Assembly: GCF_001637205.1 (NCBI RefSeq)
Contig: NZ_LVJH01000017.1
Coordinates: 62,001 to 126,000, forward strand
Direction of reading: 5' to 3'
From: Paenibacillus glacialis
Lineage (GTDB): Bacteria > Bacillota > Bacilli > Paenibacillales > Paenibacillaceae
DNA length: 64,000 nucleotides
Under the pieces are notes generated by a model that was not told the DNA's origin, did not search any database, and saw nothing but the letters and a program-made list of their open reading frames with translations. Each line of letters begins with the position of its first letter. The first letter of the stretch is position 1. A program made the position numbers and the translations under genes. Positions 46,341 through 54,636 of the stretch are shown here, piece by piece.

Positions 46341-46922
46341 ATGAAAATGGCGAGTAATAATAAAACGCATCAGAATATTGTGGACGCATCCTATAAACTG
46401 TTTTCCGAGTACGGCTTCGATAAGACTAGTTTGTCTATGATCGCAGCAGAAGTAGGAATCACGAAGCCGGCAATATATTATCACTTTGCTTCTAAAGAAG
46501 CATTGATCGATTATCTCTTTGAGGATAGCTTTAAAGATTACCATTTTGAAGCCTATTTCACGATTGATGAGTTCACATCTATTAATTTTCAGGAAATGCT
46601 TATCGAGAACGGCCTGCGCATACTCCTGTTAGAAGATGAGGACGATAGTGTTATGCGTATATTGAATGAATTTCTATTAACGATCACCCGGAATGAGAAT
46701 TATCATAAAAGATTATTGCAAATGCAGGAGGATTTTCTTAATGGATTCTCGGAGTTATTGGAAAAAGGAGTTACTCTGGGAGTCGTTTCGCCTATGAACA
46801 TAACTGCTAGGGCGCATGTGTTAGCCATGGTCTTCGACAATATCAGTAGCTATATGCTGATGGGATTAAAATTGGATTATAGGCTGATTTGGATTGAAGC
46901 GGTTAATAATGCAATCCGATAA
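46341..46922 (+). CDS. TetR family transcriptional regulator
   Basis: A 193-residue TetR repressor. The N-terminal HTH is clear: NIVDASYKLFSEYGFDKTSL, then IAAEVGITKPAIYYHFASKE. The C-terminal ligand domain is not recognisable. GGAG (46332) precedes ATG at 46341; ATG at 46347 is also possible. It lies 57 bp before the YqeB-like gene in the same direction and may regulate it. Confidence 0.9.
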   Translation: MKMASNNKTHQNIVDASYKLFSEYGFDKTSLSMIAAEVGITKPAIYYHFASKEALIDYLFEDSFKDYHFEAYFTIDEFTSINFQEMLIENGLRILLLEDEDDSVMRILNEFLLTITRNENYHKRLLQMQEDFLNGFSELLEKGVTLGVVSPMNITARAHVLAMVFDNISSYMLMGLKLDYRLIWIEAVNNAIR

Positions 46923-46979
46923 TAAGGTAAGGTTACACAACAATTGCTTATGCAGCGTATTGAACGGAGGTAAGAGCCT

Positions 46980-47690
46980 GTGGCAACAACGGTAAAGGCA
47001 CGGCATGAGTCGACTGAAATTGGATTTTCAACAACAACGCGCGTTCTACTGTTTACGGGTATTCCCCTGATTGGCATCATCATAGGGTACTTTCTCCCGG
47101 CGTTAGCAGCGTGGACATTAACATTGCCTTGGATTCCATTTAGGGGACCCATCGAGCTTATTACTTCTTTCAAAGAACCCTGGATGGAAATTATATGTTC
47201 CGTGCTCGGTTTGGCTGCTGGGATATGGTTTGCTCTCGCGTTCATCACCGAGACGCTGGTAGTTACCATCACGGATAAGTACTTGCAGCTTGATAAAGAC
47301 AGAGTGGTCCAAGCGATTAATAGAGAAGAGATTACCGCAGCATTCTTAGATGGGAAATACTTTATTTTACTGGGACCATCAGGACAAGAACTTGCTCGTG
47401 AGATTTACGACTTATCGATTAAGCGTCTAGCGAGTACATTAGAGCTGTATGAATACCCCTTTATACCTTCTGGTGATCCTTATAAGGAACAATATCGCCG
47501 CTGGGTTGTGGACTCACCCGATCTGCCGCCAGCTATTAATGCCTTAATGAAAGCACGCGAGAACGCATTGCACAAGAAAGATACTGCCAATGTAAAGGAT
47601 CTGCGTTGCGAACTCATCAAATTAGGCTATGTGATCCGCGAAGAAGAAGTACGGCAGTATTGGCGTTCATTTGAAATTCATGATAGCTAA
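46980..47690 (+). CDS. YqeB-like membrane protein
   Basis: A 236-residue protein with two N-terminal helices (about 20-50 and 68-95) and a cytoplasmic PH-like region (about 100-150) containing VVTITDKYLQLDKDRVVQAI and FILLGPSGQELAREIYDL. These fit the YqeB family of Bacilli. GTG start with CGGAGG upstream. Function is unknown. Immediately downstream of the TetR gene. A hairpin (AACTTAGC 47703-47710 with GCTAAGTT 47751-47758, then TCTTTC) ends the transcript. Confidence 0.7.
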   Translation: MATTVKARHESTEIGFSTTTRVLLFTGIPLIGIIIGYFLPALAAWTLTLPWIPFRGPIELITSFKEPWMEIICSVLGLAAGIWFALAFITETLVVTITDKYLQLDKDRVVQAINREEITAAFLDGKYFILLGPSGQELAREIYDLSIKRLASTLELYEYPFIPSGDPYKEQYRRWVVDSPDLPPAINALMKARENALHKKDTANVKDLRCELIKLGYVIREEEVRQYWRSFEIHDS

Positions 47691-47702
47691 AAGGAAACTA
47701 GA

Positions 47703-47764
47703 AACTTAGCGTAACGAACTTGATTGTTATGCTCTGTATTTTGTAAATGAGCTAAGTTCTTTCT
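47703..47764 (+). terminator. Hairpin after the YqeB-like gene
   Basis: An 8-bp stem AACTTAGC/GCTAAGTT with an inner GTAAC/GTTAT pairing and a T-rich tail. The loop is long, so this is moderate. Confidence 0.5.
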
Positions 47765-47885
47765 TTAAGGATGTGGCTTTTGTATTATGAAAATAGTGCA
47801 TAACGGGCATGGTTCATTGCTGAAATAACAAACCCAAATGTTATAATTTAAGAATCATTTTTTCTAAGAAGGGTCTTGACGACTT

Positions 47886-48926
47886 ATGATAAAGCTTAGC
47901 ATGTTGGATCAATCTACGATTTCAGAAGGAAGCACGCCAGTAGAGGCACTTGCACAGACTGCCATCATGGCCCAAGAAGCAGAGAAGTTGGGATTTCACA
48001 GGTTGTGGGTATCAGAGCACCATTTTGCAACGAGTCTAGCTGGCTCGAGTCCTGAAGTATTGATCTCTCATTTAGCAGCTAAGACGTCAACGTTACGAGT
48101 AGGCTCGGGTGGTGTAATGCTTCCGCATTATAGTCCTTATAAAGTAGCAGAGAACTTTCGTCTATTAGAAGGTTTGTATCCAGGACGTATTGACCTCGGT
48201 CTAGGGCGCGCTCCCGGTGGGATGCCCTTTGCTACACAAGCGCTTCAAGAGGGACAGGAACGAACGATAGATCGATATCCGGACAAGATAGATGATCTAA
48301 TCTGCTATCTAAATGACACATTAAGTGATGAACATCGTTATGCTGGCTTGATTGCGACGCCGAAAGTCGATACGGTACCGGAGATGTGGTTGCTCGGATC
48401 TAGCGGTGATAGTGCGGTGCTTGCTGCAGAGCGTGGAGCAGGATTTGCATTCGCCCAATTCATTAACGGCCAGGGTGGCAGTCAGTACATGAGAGATTAT
48501 CAGCAGAATTTTAAACCTTCTGTAGTATTTAGTGAGCCGCAATCGATGGTAGCCATCTTTGCTATTTGTGCGGATACGGAAGAAGAGGCAAATAGACTTG
48601 CTTCGAGTATGGATCTTTCATTTGTTCTGTTGGAGAAGAGTGCGAGATCTGCAGGGACTCCTTCTGTGGACAAGGCTCTAAATTATACGTACACTCCGTA
48701 TGATCGATTCCGTATTGAAGAGAACCGTAAGCGAGTCGTCGTAGGCAATCCATCGCAAGTGAAAGAGCAGATTCTACAAATATGTGAAGATTACAATACA
48801 CAGGAAATTATGATCGCAAGTATCATTCATAATTTCGAGGATAAAATGAAGTCATTCCGTCTTATTGCCGAGGCATTTGATCTGCCTGTGATGTTCGATC
48901 ATCATTGTAACGAGTCCACTTTATAA
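47886..48926 (+). CDS. LLM-class (luciferase-like) flavin-dependent oxidoreductase
   Basis: A 346-residue FMN-dependent monooxygenase-like TIM barrel. SMLDQSTISEGSTPVEALAQ at the N-terminus, HRLWVSEHHFATSLAGSSPE, TSTLRVGSGGVMLPHYSPYK and PGRIDLGLGRAPGG are all hallmarks of this subgroup (YhbW/YwcH-like). The substrate is not inferable. AGAAGGG precedes the ATG. Confidence 0.92.
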   Translation: MIKLSMLDQSTISEGSTPVEALAQTAIMAQEAEKLGFHRLWVSEHHFATSLAGSSPEVLISHLAAKTSTLRVGSGGVMLPHYSPYKVAENFRLLEGLYPGRIDLGLGRAPGGMPFATQALQEGQERTIDRYPDKIDDLICYLNDTLSDEHRYAGLIATPKVDTVPEMWLLGSSGDSAVLAAERGAGFAFAQFINGQGGSQYMRDYQQNFKPSVVFSEPQSMVAIFAICADTEEEANRLASSMDLSFVLLEKSARSAGTPSVDKALNYTYTPYDRFRIEENRKRVVVGNPSQVKEQILQICEDYNTQEIMIASIIHNFEDKMKSFRLIAEAFDLPVMFDHHCNESTL

Positions 48927-49168
48927 CAATAACTTAGAATAAGGGTATGGCTAGAGTTTGGTGGACTTATCCCTTGTGAATTTATCGGTTCATATGATTA
49001 CTCGAAAGGCCATGCTAGTATAGCTTTTCAATTGAATGATACGATGGATCGTTGTAGCTTATTTGGATATTAAAGTTATTTCTTATATGATAAAGAGGAT
49101 AGATAGATTCGTCCGACCATTTCAATGGAGTACAACCTATCTTGATACGAAAGCGAGGGGGAACTAGG

Positions 49169-49645
49169 ATGTCCGTATACGAGTTTACAGCAGCTACTCC
49201 GGCTAACAAGGAAGTTTCACTAGAGGAATACAAAGGTAAGGTACTTATCATTGCCAATACAGCTAGCAAGTGTGGGTTGACACCGCAGTATGGTGATCTT
49301 GAGAAGCTGTACAAGGAATATCGTGAACAAGGTTTGGAAATCTTAGGTTTTCCATGCAATCAATTCGGTGCACAAGAGCCAGGTAGCAGTGAAGAAGCGG
49401 AAATATTTTGCCAAGTGAACTTCGGTGTAACCTTCCCGGTATTTGCAAAAGTAGACGTGAATGGTGAAGGAGCACATCCGTTGTTTCAGTACTTGAAAGA
49501 ACAACAACCAGGTGCTGGTGAAGATAGCGCAATTCAATGGAATTTCACGAAGTTCTTGGTTAACCGTGATGGACAAGTCGTTGAACGCTTCGAGCCGAAG
49601 ACATCTCCAGAGACGATGGTTCAGGCGATGAAGGATTTGCTGTAA
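49169..49645 (+). CDS. Glutathione peroxidase family protein
   Basis: A 158-residue thiol peroxidase (BsaA-like). The peroxidatic Cys35 is in NTASKCGLTPQY; the tetrad Gln and Trp appear near FPCNQFGAQEP and IQWNFTKFLV, with a second Cys in FPCNQFG. Bacterial homologues use thioredoxin rather than glutathione. ATG at 49169 follows GGGGGAACTAGG; the in-frame ATG at 49142 lies 5' of that RBS. A terminator hairpin follows. Confidence 0.93.
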   Translation: MSVYEFTAATPANKEVSLEEYKGKVLIIANTASKCGLTPQYGDLEKLYKEYREQGLEILGFPCNQFGAQEPGSSEEAEIFCQVNFGVTFPVFAKVDVNGEGAHPLFQYLKEQQPGAGEDSAIQWNFTKFLVNRDGQVVERFEPKTSPETMVQAMKDLL

Positions 49646-49694
49646 TTAAAGACTTCATGAAATATGAAATTCACAGATCCTATAAAAGAGTTTG

Positions 49695-49740
49695 AAGAGT
49701 GATGTAGAGTGATATCTATCCTTTACACCACTCTTTTTTT
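49695..49740 (+). terminator. Terminator after the glutathione peroxidase gene
   Basis: AAGAGTG near 49695 pairs with CACTCTT near 49729, followed by a T8 tract. The following 185 bases to fhs hold no gene. Confidence 0.6.
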
Positions 49741-49926
49741 GGTTGTTACAGTGTCATCAAATGTTAGGATGAATGTTAGAGGTAGGATTTTACTTAGGAT
49801 GAATGGGGTCAATTGTGAGGTTAGTTTAATATATTTCTGCGTTTCTTTCAGGTACAATAGTGGTTGTCTGATTTACATAATGATAAATAGATTTATACAG
49901 AACATTAATGGGGGTTACTTGAGAAC

Positions 49927-51558
49927 ATGAAGCCTATTATTGAAGTTGCTCACGCCATAGGCATTGCCGAAGAGCATTTAGAATTGTACGGTAAGTATAA
50001 AAGCAAAATCAATCCTAGCGTTTGGAAAGAAGTTAAGAATCGCCCAGATGGTCAGTTAGTGCTTGTGACCGCTATGAATCCAACGCCTGCAGGTGAGGGA
50101 AAGACATTGACTACGATCGGTCTTGCGCAAGGTTTGAATGCCATTGGAGAGTCTACAATTGCTGCGCTTAGAGAACCTTCACTCGGACCATGCTTCGGTA
50201 TGAAGGGCGGAGCAACAGGGAGTGGGAAGGCACAGATTGTCCCTGCAGATGACATTAATCTTCACTTTACCGGAGATATCCACGCTGTGACATCCGCTCA
50301 TAATTTATTATCTGCGATGATTGATAATCACGTATTCCATGGAAATACTTTGCGATTGAATTCGAAGCGGTTGGTATGGAAGCGCGCCATGGACATGAAT
50401 GATCGGAGTTTGCGCAATATTGTGACAGGGCTTGGTGATGGAAACGGTAACGTAAGAGAGTCTGGCTTTCTCATTACGACAGCTTCAGAGATCATGGCTG
50501 TCCTATGTCTCAGTGAGAACTTGTCAGACTTAAGGAACAGACTGGGGAGAATGGTTATTGGATATAACGAAGCCGGGGATGCCGTGAGTGCTGCTGAGTT
50601 GGGCGCAGTGGAAGCGATGGTTATTCTTCTTAAGGAAGCGATGAAGCCGAATCTGGTTCAGACATTAGAGGGTACACCTGTTATAGTACACGGAGGACCT
50701 TTTGCTAATATTGCACATGGATGCAGTAGCGTCGTGGGCACAAGGTTGTCATTGAAACTGGCGAAGATCGTCGTAACAGAGGCAGGATTTGGAGCAGATT
50801 TGGGCGCTGAGAAGTTTTTTGATATTAAATGTCGTCAAGCGGGTCTAACTCCAGCAGCAGCTGTCCTCGTCGTTACAGTCAAAGCACTCAAATATAACGG
50901 GGGTGTTCCAAAGCAGGAGCTTGAGTACCCTAATATAGATGCATTACATCAAGGGCTATGCAATATGGAAAGACATATCGAGAATATTCGCAAATTCGGG
51001 GTTCCTGTATTGGTTGCAATTAATCACTTCGAAGGAGATGTCTCTGAGGAAATCATGCTAGTACAACAACGTTGTCAGCAGCTTGGGGTACGGGTAGAAA
51101 TATCGAAGGCATGGGCTGAAGGGAGTGGTGGTGCGATACAATTTGCTGAGACGCTTGTGGAGCTCCTACATAGTGAGACTTCGAACTTTACCCCACTCTA
51201 TACTGATGAATTGGATATCCAATCAAAGATTGAAAAGGTTGTGACGGATATTTATCGTGGTGTTGGTGTATCCTTCTCTCCATCCGCTGTACGAGGACTC
51301 GCTGAGATTAATCGACTCGGATATGGTAGTCTTCCTGTATGTATGGCCAAAACGCCGTATTCCTTCTCAGATCAACCACGCCTGCTAGGTGCCCCAGAAG
51401 GATTTACGATGCATGTTAGAGATGTCTCTTTATCTGCTGGTGCAGGGTTTGTAGTCGTTCACACAGGAAATGTTGTGACTATGCCTGGTCTGCCTAAGTC
51501 TCCCGCTGCGGAGCATATGGCTATGGATGAAGATGGTGTGATTACAGGATTGATATAG
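49927..51558 (+). CDS. fhs: Formate-tetrahydrofolate ligase
   Basis: A 543-residue ligase that makes 10-formyl-THF from formate, THF and ATP. The P-loop is PTPAGEGKTLTTIGLAQG; REPSLGPCFGMKGGATGSGK, FTGDIHAVTSAHNLLSAMID and VVTEAGFGADLGAEKFFDIK are highly conserved. It is slightly short of the usual 555-560 residues, within variation. Together with the formate channel and molybdopterin enzyme at 56-59 kb it points to formate metabolism. A strong terminator follows. Confidence 0.96.
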   Translation: MKPIIEVAHAIGIAEEHLELYGKYKSKINPSVWKEVKNRPDGQLVLVTAMNPTPAGEGKTLTTIGLAQGLNAIGESTIAALREPSLGPCFGMKGGATGSGKAQIVPADDINLHFTGDIHAVTSAHNLLSAMIDNHVFHGNTLRLNSKRLVWKRAMDMNDRSLRNIVTGLGDGNGNVRESGFLITTASEIMAVLCLSENLSDLRNRLGRMVIGYNEAGDAVSAAELGAVEAMVILLKEAMKPNLVQTLEGTPVIVHGGPFANIAHGCSSVVGTRLSLKLAKIVVTEAGFGADLGAEKFFDIKCRQAGLTPAAAVLVVTVKALKYNGGVPKQELEYPNIDALHQGLCNMERHIENIRKFGVPVLVAINHFEGDVSEEIMLVQQRCQQLGVRVEISKAWAEGSGGAIQFAETLVELLHSETSNFTPLYTDELDIQSKIEKVVTDIYRGVGVSFSPSAVRGLAEINRLGYGSLPVCMAKTPYSFSDQPRLLGAPEGFTMHVRDVSLSAGAGFVVVHTGNVVTMPGLPKSPAAEHMAMDEDGVITGLI

Positions 51559-51613
51559 TTTACAATTTTTCCGTAGGAAAAATACTGCGAAAGCATATGC
51601 TTAGAGATAAATG

Positions 51614-51660
51614 AAAGGCTTATTCTTTAGGGGGAATCCTAGAGATATAAGCCTTTTTTA
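51614..51660. terminator. Terminator after fhs
   Basis: AAAGGCTTAT (51614-51623) pairs with ATAAGCCTTT (51647-51656), with inner TTTAGG/CCTAGA, then a T run. Convergent with the TetR gene. Confidence 0.9.
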
Positions 51661-51674
51661 AAAATATCATGTTA

Positions 51675-52274
51675 TTATCTCTTAGTAATACCATAGAGGA
51701 ACACGTCAATCGATTTCTTGTATATCTTTAACGCTTGATCTAGGTTGGCATTTTGCGTCATTTCACCAAGTCCAGTTAATAAACCTTCGAAAATAATAGC
51801 AATAATGTTGATTTCATCTTGTCCAAGTTCAAATTCCCCTTGTTTCATACCTTCTTGTAGTAATATCTCGTTAAATTTCACGCGAGCCAGCATGATTTGA
51901 GAAATTTGTTCTTGAATATCATCTTTTACCCATTTGTTGGAGTAAAATTCATTGGCTACTTTGGTTAGTGGATGGTTGAACCCATTCTGGACTAAGTAAT
52001 CGACAATACCGTACATTTTGTCTATAAATGTAGTATAAAGAGGCTCAATTTCACTCCATTGTTCTTCCCATTCACGTTCCCACTCTTGTAATAGAAAGAG
52101 CATTAGTCCTTCTTTGTTTTTAAAATGGTAATAGATATTCCCCTTACTACTTCCCGATGCGGCGCTTAAGTCTTCAATGGATGTTGCGGCATATCCCTTT
52201 TGAATAAATACATGGCGGGCTGACTCTACTATTCGTCTTCTCGTCAGTTCGCTCGCTTGCTGTTTTTTATTCAG
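51675..52274 (-). CDS. TetR/AcrR regulator with apparent CTG start
   Basis: The first ATG in frame (52103) gives only the C-terminal 142 residues, but the same frame stays open upstream and encodes a complete TetR HTH: RRRIVESARHVFIQKGYAAT, then AASGSSKGNIYYHFKNKEGL. A stop lies 9 bases upstream of CTG at 52274. No ATG, GTG or TTG exists between that stop and the HTH, and TAGGAG lies 10 bp before the CTG. A CTG start giving MNKKQQASEL and 199 residues is therefore most likely. The gene may repress itself or a neighbour. Two ATTGTCATT copies 12 bp apart (52308-52328) may be its operator. Confidence 0.75.
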   Translation of the reverse strand: MNKKQQASELTRRRIVESARHVFIQKGYAATSIEDLSAASGSSKGNIYYHFKNKEGLMLFLLQEWEREWEEQWSEIEPLYTTFIDKMYGIVDYLVQNGFNHPLTKVANEFYSNKWVKDDIQEQISQIMLARVKFNEILLQEGMKQGEFELGQDEINIIAIIFEGLLTGLGEMTQNANLDQALKIYKKSIDVFLYGITKR

Positions 52275-52307
52275 TTGATCTCAACTCCTATTAATTATGA
52301 ACTCATT

Positions 52308-52328
52308 ATTGTCATTGTAATTGTCATT
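52308..52328. promoter_or_regulatory. Direct ATTGTCATT repeats upstream of the TetR gene
   Basis: ATTGTCATT at 52308-52316 and 52320-52328, with a third partial TGTCATT near 52338. Candidate operator of the TetR protein; not a perfect palindrome, so moderate. Confidence 0.3.
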
Positions 52329-52489
52329 TCAACAAATGTCATTATGAATATAACGATTGTTCAGTAATGATGATGTTGATGGGATCGTCTGAATAAAGCA
52401 GAGAAGAAGAGTGAGGATGGCCAATATTAAGGGGATTAAGCAATTCCTATGACTTTTCCGCTCGTACGGAGTTCATTCATATAAGTGGG

Positions 52490-52705
52490 TATAATAGGGC
52501 TGACGAGTCCGATTTCTGCAAATACTAACATTATGTTGAATATATTGTTCTAGTTTTGAACCATTTTTATTCTATGGTGACTAAAGGGTTAGCCATATTG
52601 GCAGTTTGAACCGATACCGAGAACATGGTAGACTTTTTATGAGGTTACCTCATTTTGGTTATTTGTAGGGGGATAAATCGCCTACCGGATGAGTGGCTTT
52701 TTTTT
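52490..52705 (+). promoter_or_regulatory. Structured leader with switchable terminator before the Eis-like acetyltransferase
   Basis: TATAAT at 52490-52495 is a possible -10. The leader can fold ACCAT/ATGGT (52560-52578), GGTT/AACC with inner GCCA/TGGC (52587-52612) and ATGAGGT/ACCTCAT (52639-52653). GTAGG (52665-52669) can pair with CCTAC (52681-52685), or GCC-AC (52680-52685) can pair with GTGGC (52693-52697) ahead of T8, a terminator. The two are mutually exclusive, as in a riboswitch. Ligand unknown; I recognise no class. Confidence 0.4.
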
Positions 52706-52858
52706 GCTACATTTAATGGTTAATGAACAAATCGTGATTTCACATACCTGAATACGTACTGGAGAAGGGCATTGAAATTCTTTCTCTTTTGTATAGTTTA
52801 CAGTGTAGAAATAGAAACTAATGGGTATTGGTATTACACAAATGGAGGGTTATAACCG

Positions 52859-54079
52859 ATGAATCGCCGTAAGTTGCAAGACAGACTCAAATTAAAGAGT
52901 GTCGAAACGATACACGGAGAGCAGTTTAATAATTTGCTGCGTTATGTTTTTCAAGTGACCAACCGTGATTTGCAAACATTCGGCTGGGAGAACAGGGAGA
53001 TTGCACAATCTAAGCTGCCCGTGCTGAAGTATGCCGATGTATTAGGTTGGTTTGATGGCGATAAACTCATATCACAGCTTGCAGTGTACCCTTTTCAGGT
53101 GAATATATTCGGTCATATTTATGAGATGGGCGGACTGACAGGTGTTGGAACTTACCCAGAGTATGCCAATTTGGGCTTAATGAACAAGCTCATGTTGCAC
53201 GCTTTAAGTAATATGAGAGATAGGAAACAATCGATTTCGTACTTGTACCCGTACTCGATTCCCTATTATCGGCGTAAAGGTTGGGAGATTATCTCCGATA
53301 AAATTTCATTTGAAGTCCAAGATACCCAGCTGCCGAAGTTGAAAATGGTTCCGGGTAATGTAGATCGTGTAACGATCGAACATCTGGATATAAAGACGAT
53401 CTATGAAGAGTTTGCATTACAAAATCATGGGGCGATGCTCCGAAATGAACTAGCATGGGAAGAGTATTTGCGATGGGATTTGGATGACATGACGGTCGCC
53501 ATTTACTATGATAGCAACGAGAAGCCGATGGGGTATCTGTTGTATTGGATAGCTGAGGAAGTCTTCCATATTAAAGAGATGATGTATCTCGATGAAGAGG
53601 CACGAACGGGATTGTGGAACTTTGTCAGTGCCCACTTTTCGATGATAACGTTGGTTAAGGGAGATATTTATAAGGACGAGCCGTTGGCGTTCATACTGGA
53701 TGACGGCGATATTAAGGAGACCATTGCTCCGTATTATATGGCTCGGATTGTAGACGTCGCACTCTTCATTGAGCAGTACCCGTTTCAAATTCAAGAAGCG
53801 GATTGTCAGCTCGTATTCAGCCTGCACGATCCAATGCTCGAATGGAACCAAGGAACCTTTACATTAATGGTAGATAAAGCAGGGAAAGGGTATTTGAAGG
53901 AAGGCGGTGGCAAACCTTCTGTTATTATCAACATTCAGACATTGACCACCATGTTTATGGGTTACAAACGTCCAACGTATCTCGCGAAAATCGGTCGTAT
54001 GCAAGGTGACGATACAAGTGTCCATTTGCTTGAGAAATTAATTCGGAATGAGCATCCTTACTTTTCAGATTATTTCTAA
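52859..54079 (+). CDS. Eis-like GNAT acetyltransferase with SCP2-type C-terminus
   Basis: A 406-residue protein: N-terminal GNAT fold with the acetyl-CoA region GGLTGVGTYPEYANLGLMNK (about 91-110), YSIPYYRRKGWE, a second GNAT-like domain and a C-terminal sterol-carrier-like domain (about 290-400). This is the Eis/YfiC-like architecture seen in many Bacilli. Substrate unknown (Eis proteins acetylate amines including aminoglycosides). GGAGGG precedes the ATG. Behind a structured leader. Confidence 0.88.
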   Translation: MNRRKLQDRLKLKSVETIHGEQFNNLLRYVFQVTNRDLQTFGWENREIAQSKLPVLKYADVLGWFDGDKLISQLAVYPFQVNIFGHIYEMGGLTGVGTYPEYANLGLMNKLMLHALSNMRDRKQSISYLYPYSIPYYRRKGWEIISDKISFEVQDTQLPKLKMVPGNVDRVTIEHLDIKTIYEEFALQNHGAMLRNELAWEEYLRWDLDDMTVAIYYDSNEKPMGYLLYWIAEEVFHIKEMMYLDEEARTGLWNFVSAHFSMITLVKGDIYKDEPLAFILDDGDIKETIAPYYMARIVDVALFIEQYPFQIQEADCQLVFSLHDPMLEWNQGTFTLMVDKAGKGYLKEGGGKPSVIINIQTLTTMFMGYKRPTYLAKIGRMQGDDTSVHLLEKLIRNEHPYFSDYF

Positions 54080-54094
54080 ATATTAATTCCAGGT

Positions 54095-54136
54095 ACACAA
54101 ACAAACCGACTCTGTGCAGAGTCGGTTTGTTTGTGT
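54095..54136. terminator. Strong 19-bp hairpin after the Eis-like gene
   Basis: The 19-base arms 54095-54113 and 54118-54136 are perfectly complementary with a 4-base loop (GTGC). It lacks a T tract, but is the obvious transcript end. Confidence 0.75.
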
Positions 54137-54302
54137 GTAGATTTGTAGAAATCTCAACGATATAGTGAACCATAACAAAAATAACCCATTTCCCTAGCAC
54201 TTCATCCGAAACGTACAATCTGAAGTAATGTAATAGAGGTCTAGATGAAGACAGGGTTGGTTATTTGGGGGACCCGAATGGATTGCAATAACTATATTAG
54301 GG

Positions 54303-54331
54303 CCGAGTGGGGGATTTCACGCCCCCTTCGG
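54303..54331. other. G/C-rich hairpin in the nox upstream region
   Basis: CCGA (54303-54306) pairs with TCGG (54328-54331) around GGGGG (54309-54313) and CCCCC (54322-54326). Isolated between 54137 and the nox promoter; role unknown. Confidence 0.35.
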
Positions 54332-54538
54332 AACAGCTCCTTTTGAATATAAATGGTTGTTATATGTCACACTAAAACAGTGGGTTAAGATAGTTACATC
54401 ACAATATTTGGATAGGATATAAATCACTTGTTTTCAGATATAATCAAGGATTATTACTCTCAAACAAGGAGAAGAGGCGACGTTGAGGGGTATTCTTAAT
54501 TGTGAACATTGTGAAAATTTTATCAATACCCCTTGCAA

Positions 54539-54554
54539 TGTGAAAAATATCACA
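54539..54554. promoter_or_regulatory. Fnr-type site upstream of nox
   Basis: TGTGA-AAAATA-TCACA matches the Bacillus Fnr/Crp consensus TGTGA-N6-TCACA exactly. TATAAT follows 1 bp later (54556-54561). That spacing is closer than class II activation (-41.5), so repression or a downstream -10 are both possible. Confidence 0.65.
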
Positions 54555-54572
54555 CTATAATAAAGGATATAA

Positions 54573-54590
54573 AGGTGAATTAATTCACAA
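54573..54590. promoter_or_regulatory. Rex-type operator upstream of nox
   Basis: AGGTGAA-TTAA-TTCACAA matches the Rex consensus TTGTGAA-N4-TTCACAA at 12 of 14 fixed positions. It lies just downstream of the putative -10, a repressor position for NADH/NAD control of an NADH oxidase. Confidence 0.55.
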
Positions 54591-54636
54591 AGTATTCAAT
54601 CTATATAGAACACCCAATTTGGAGGAGGAACAAATC

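Noticed and set aside
46877..47272. Minus-strand 131-codon ORF
   Set aside because: Antisense to the YqeB-like gene, which has family motifs and RBS.
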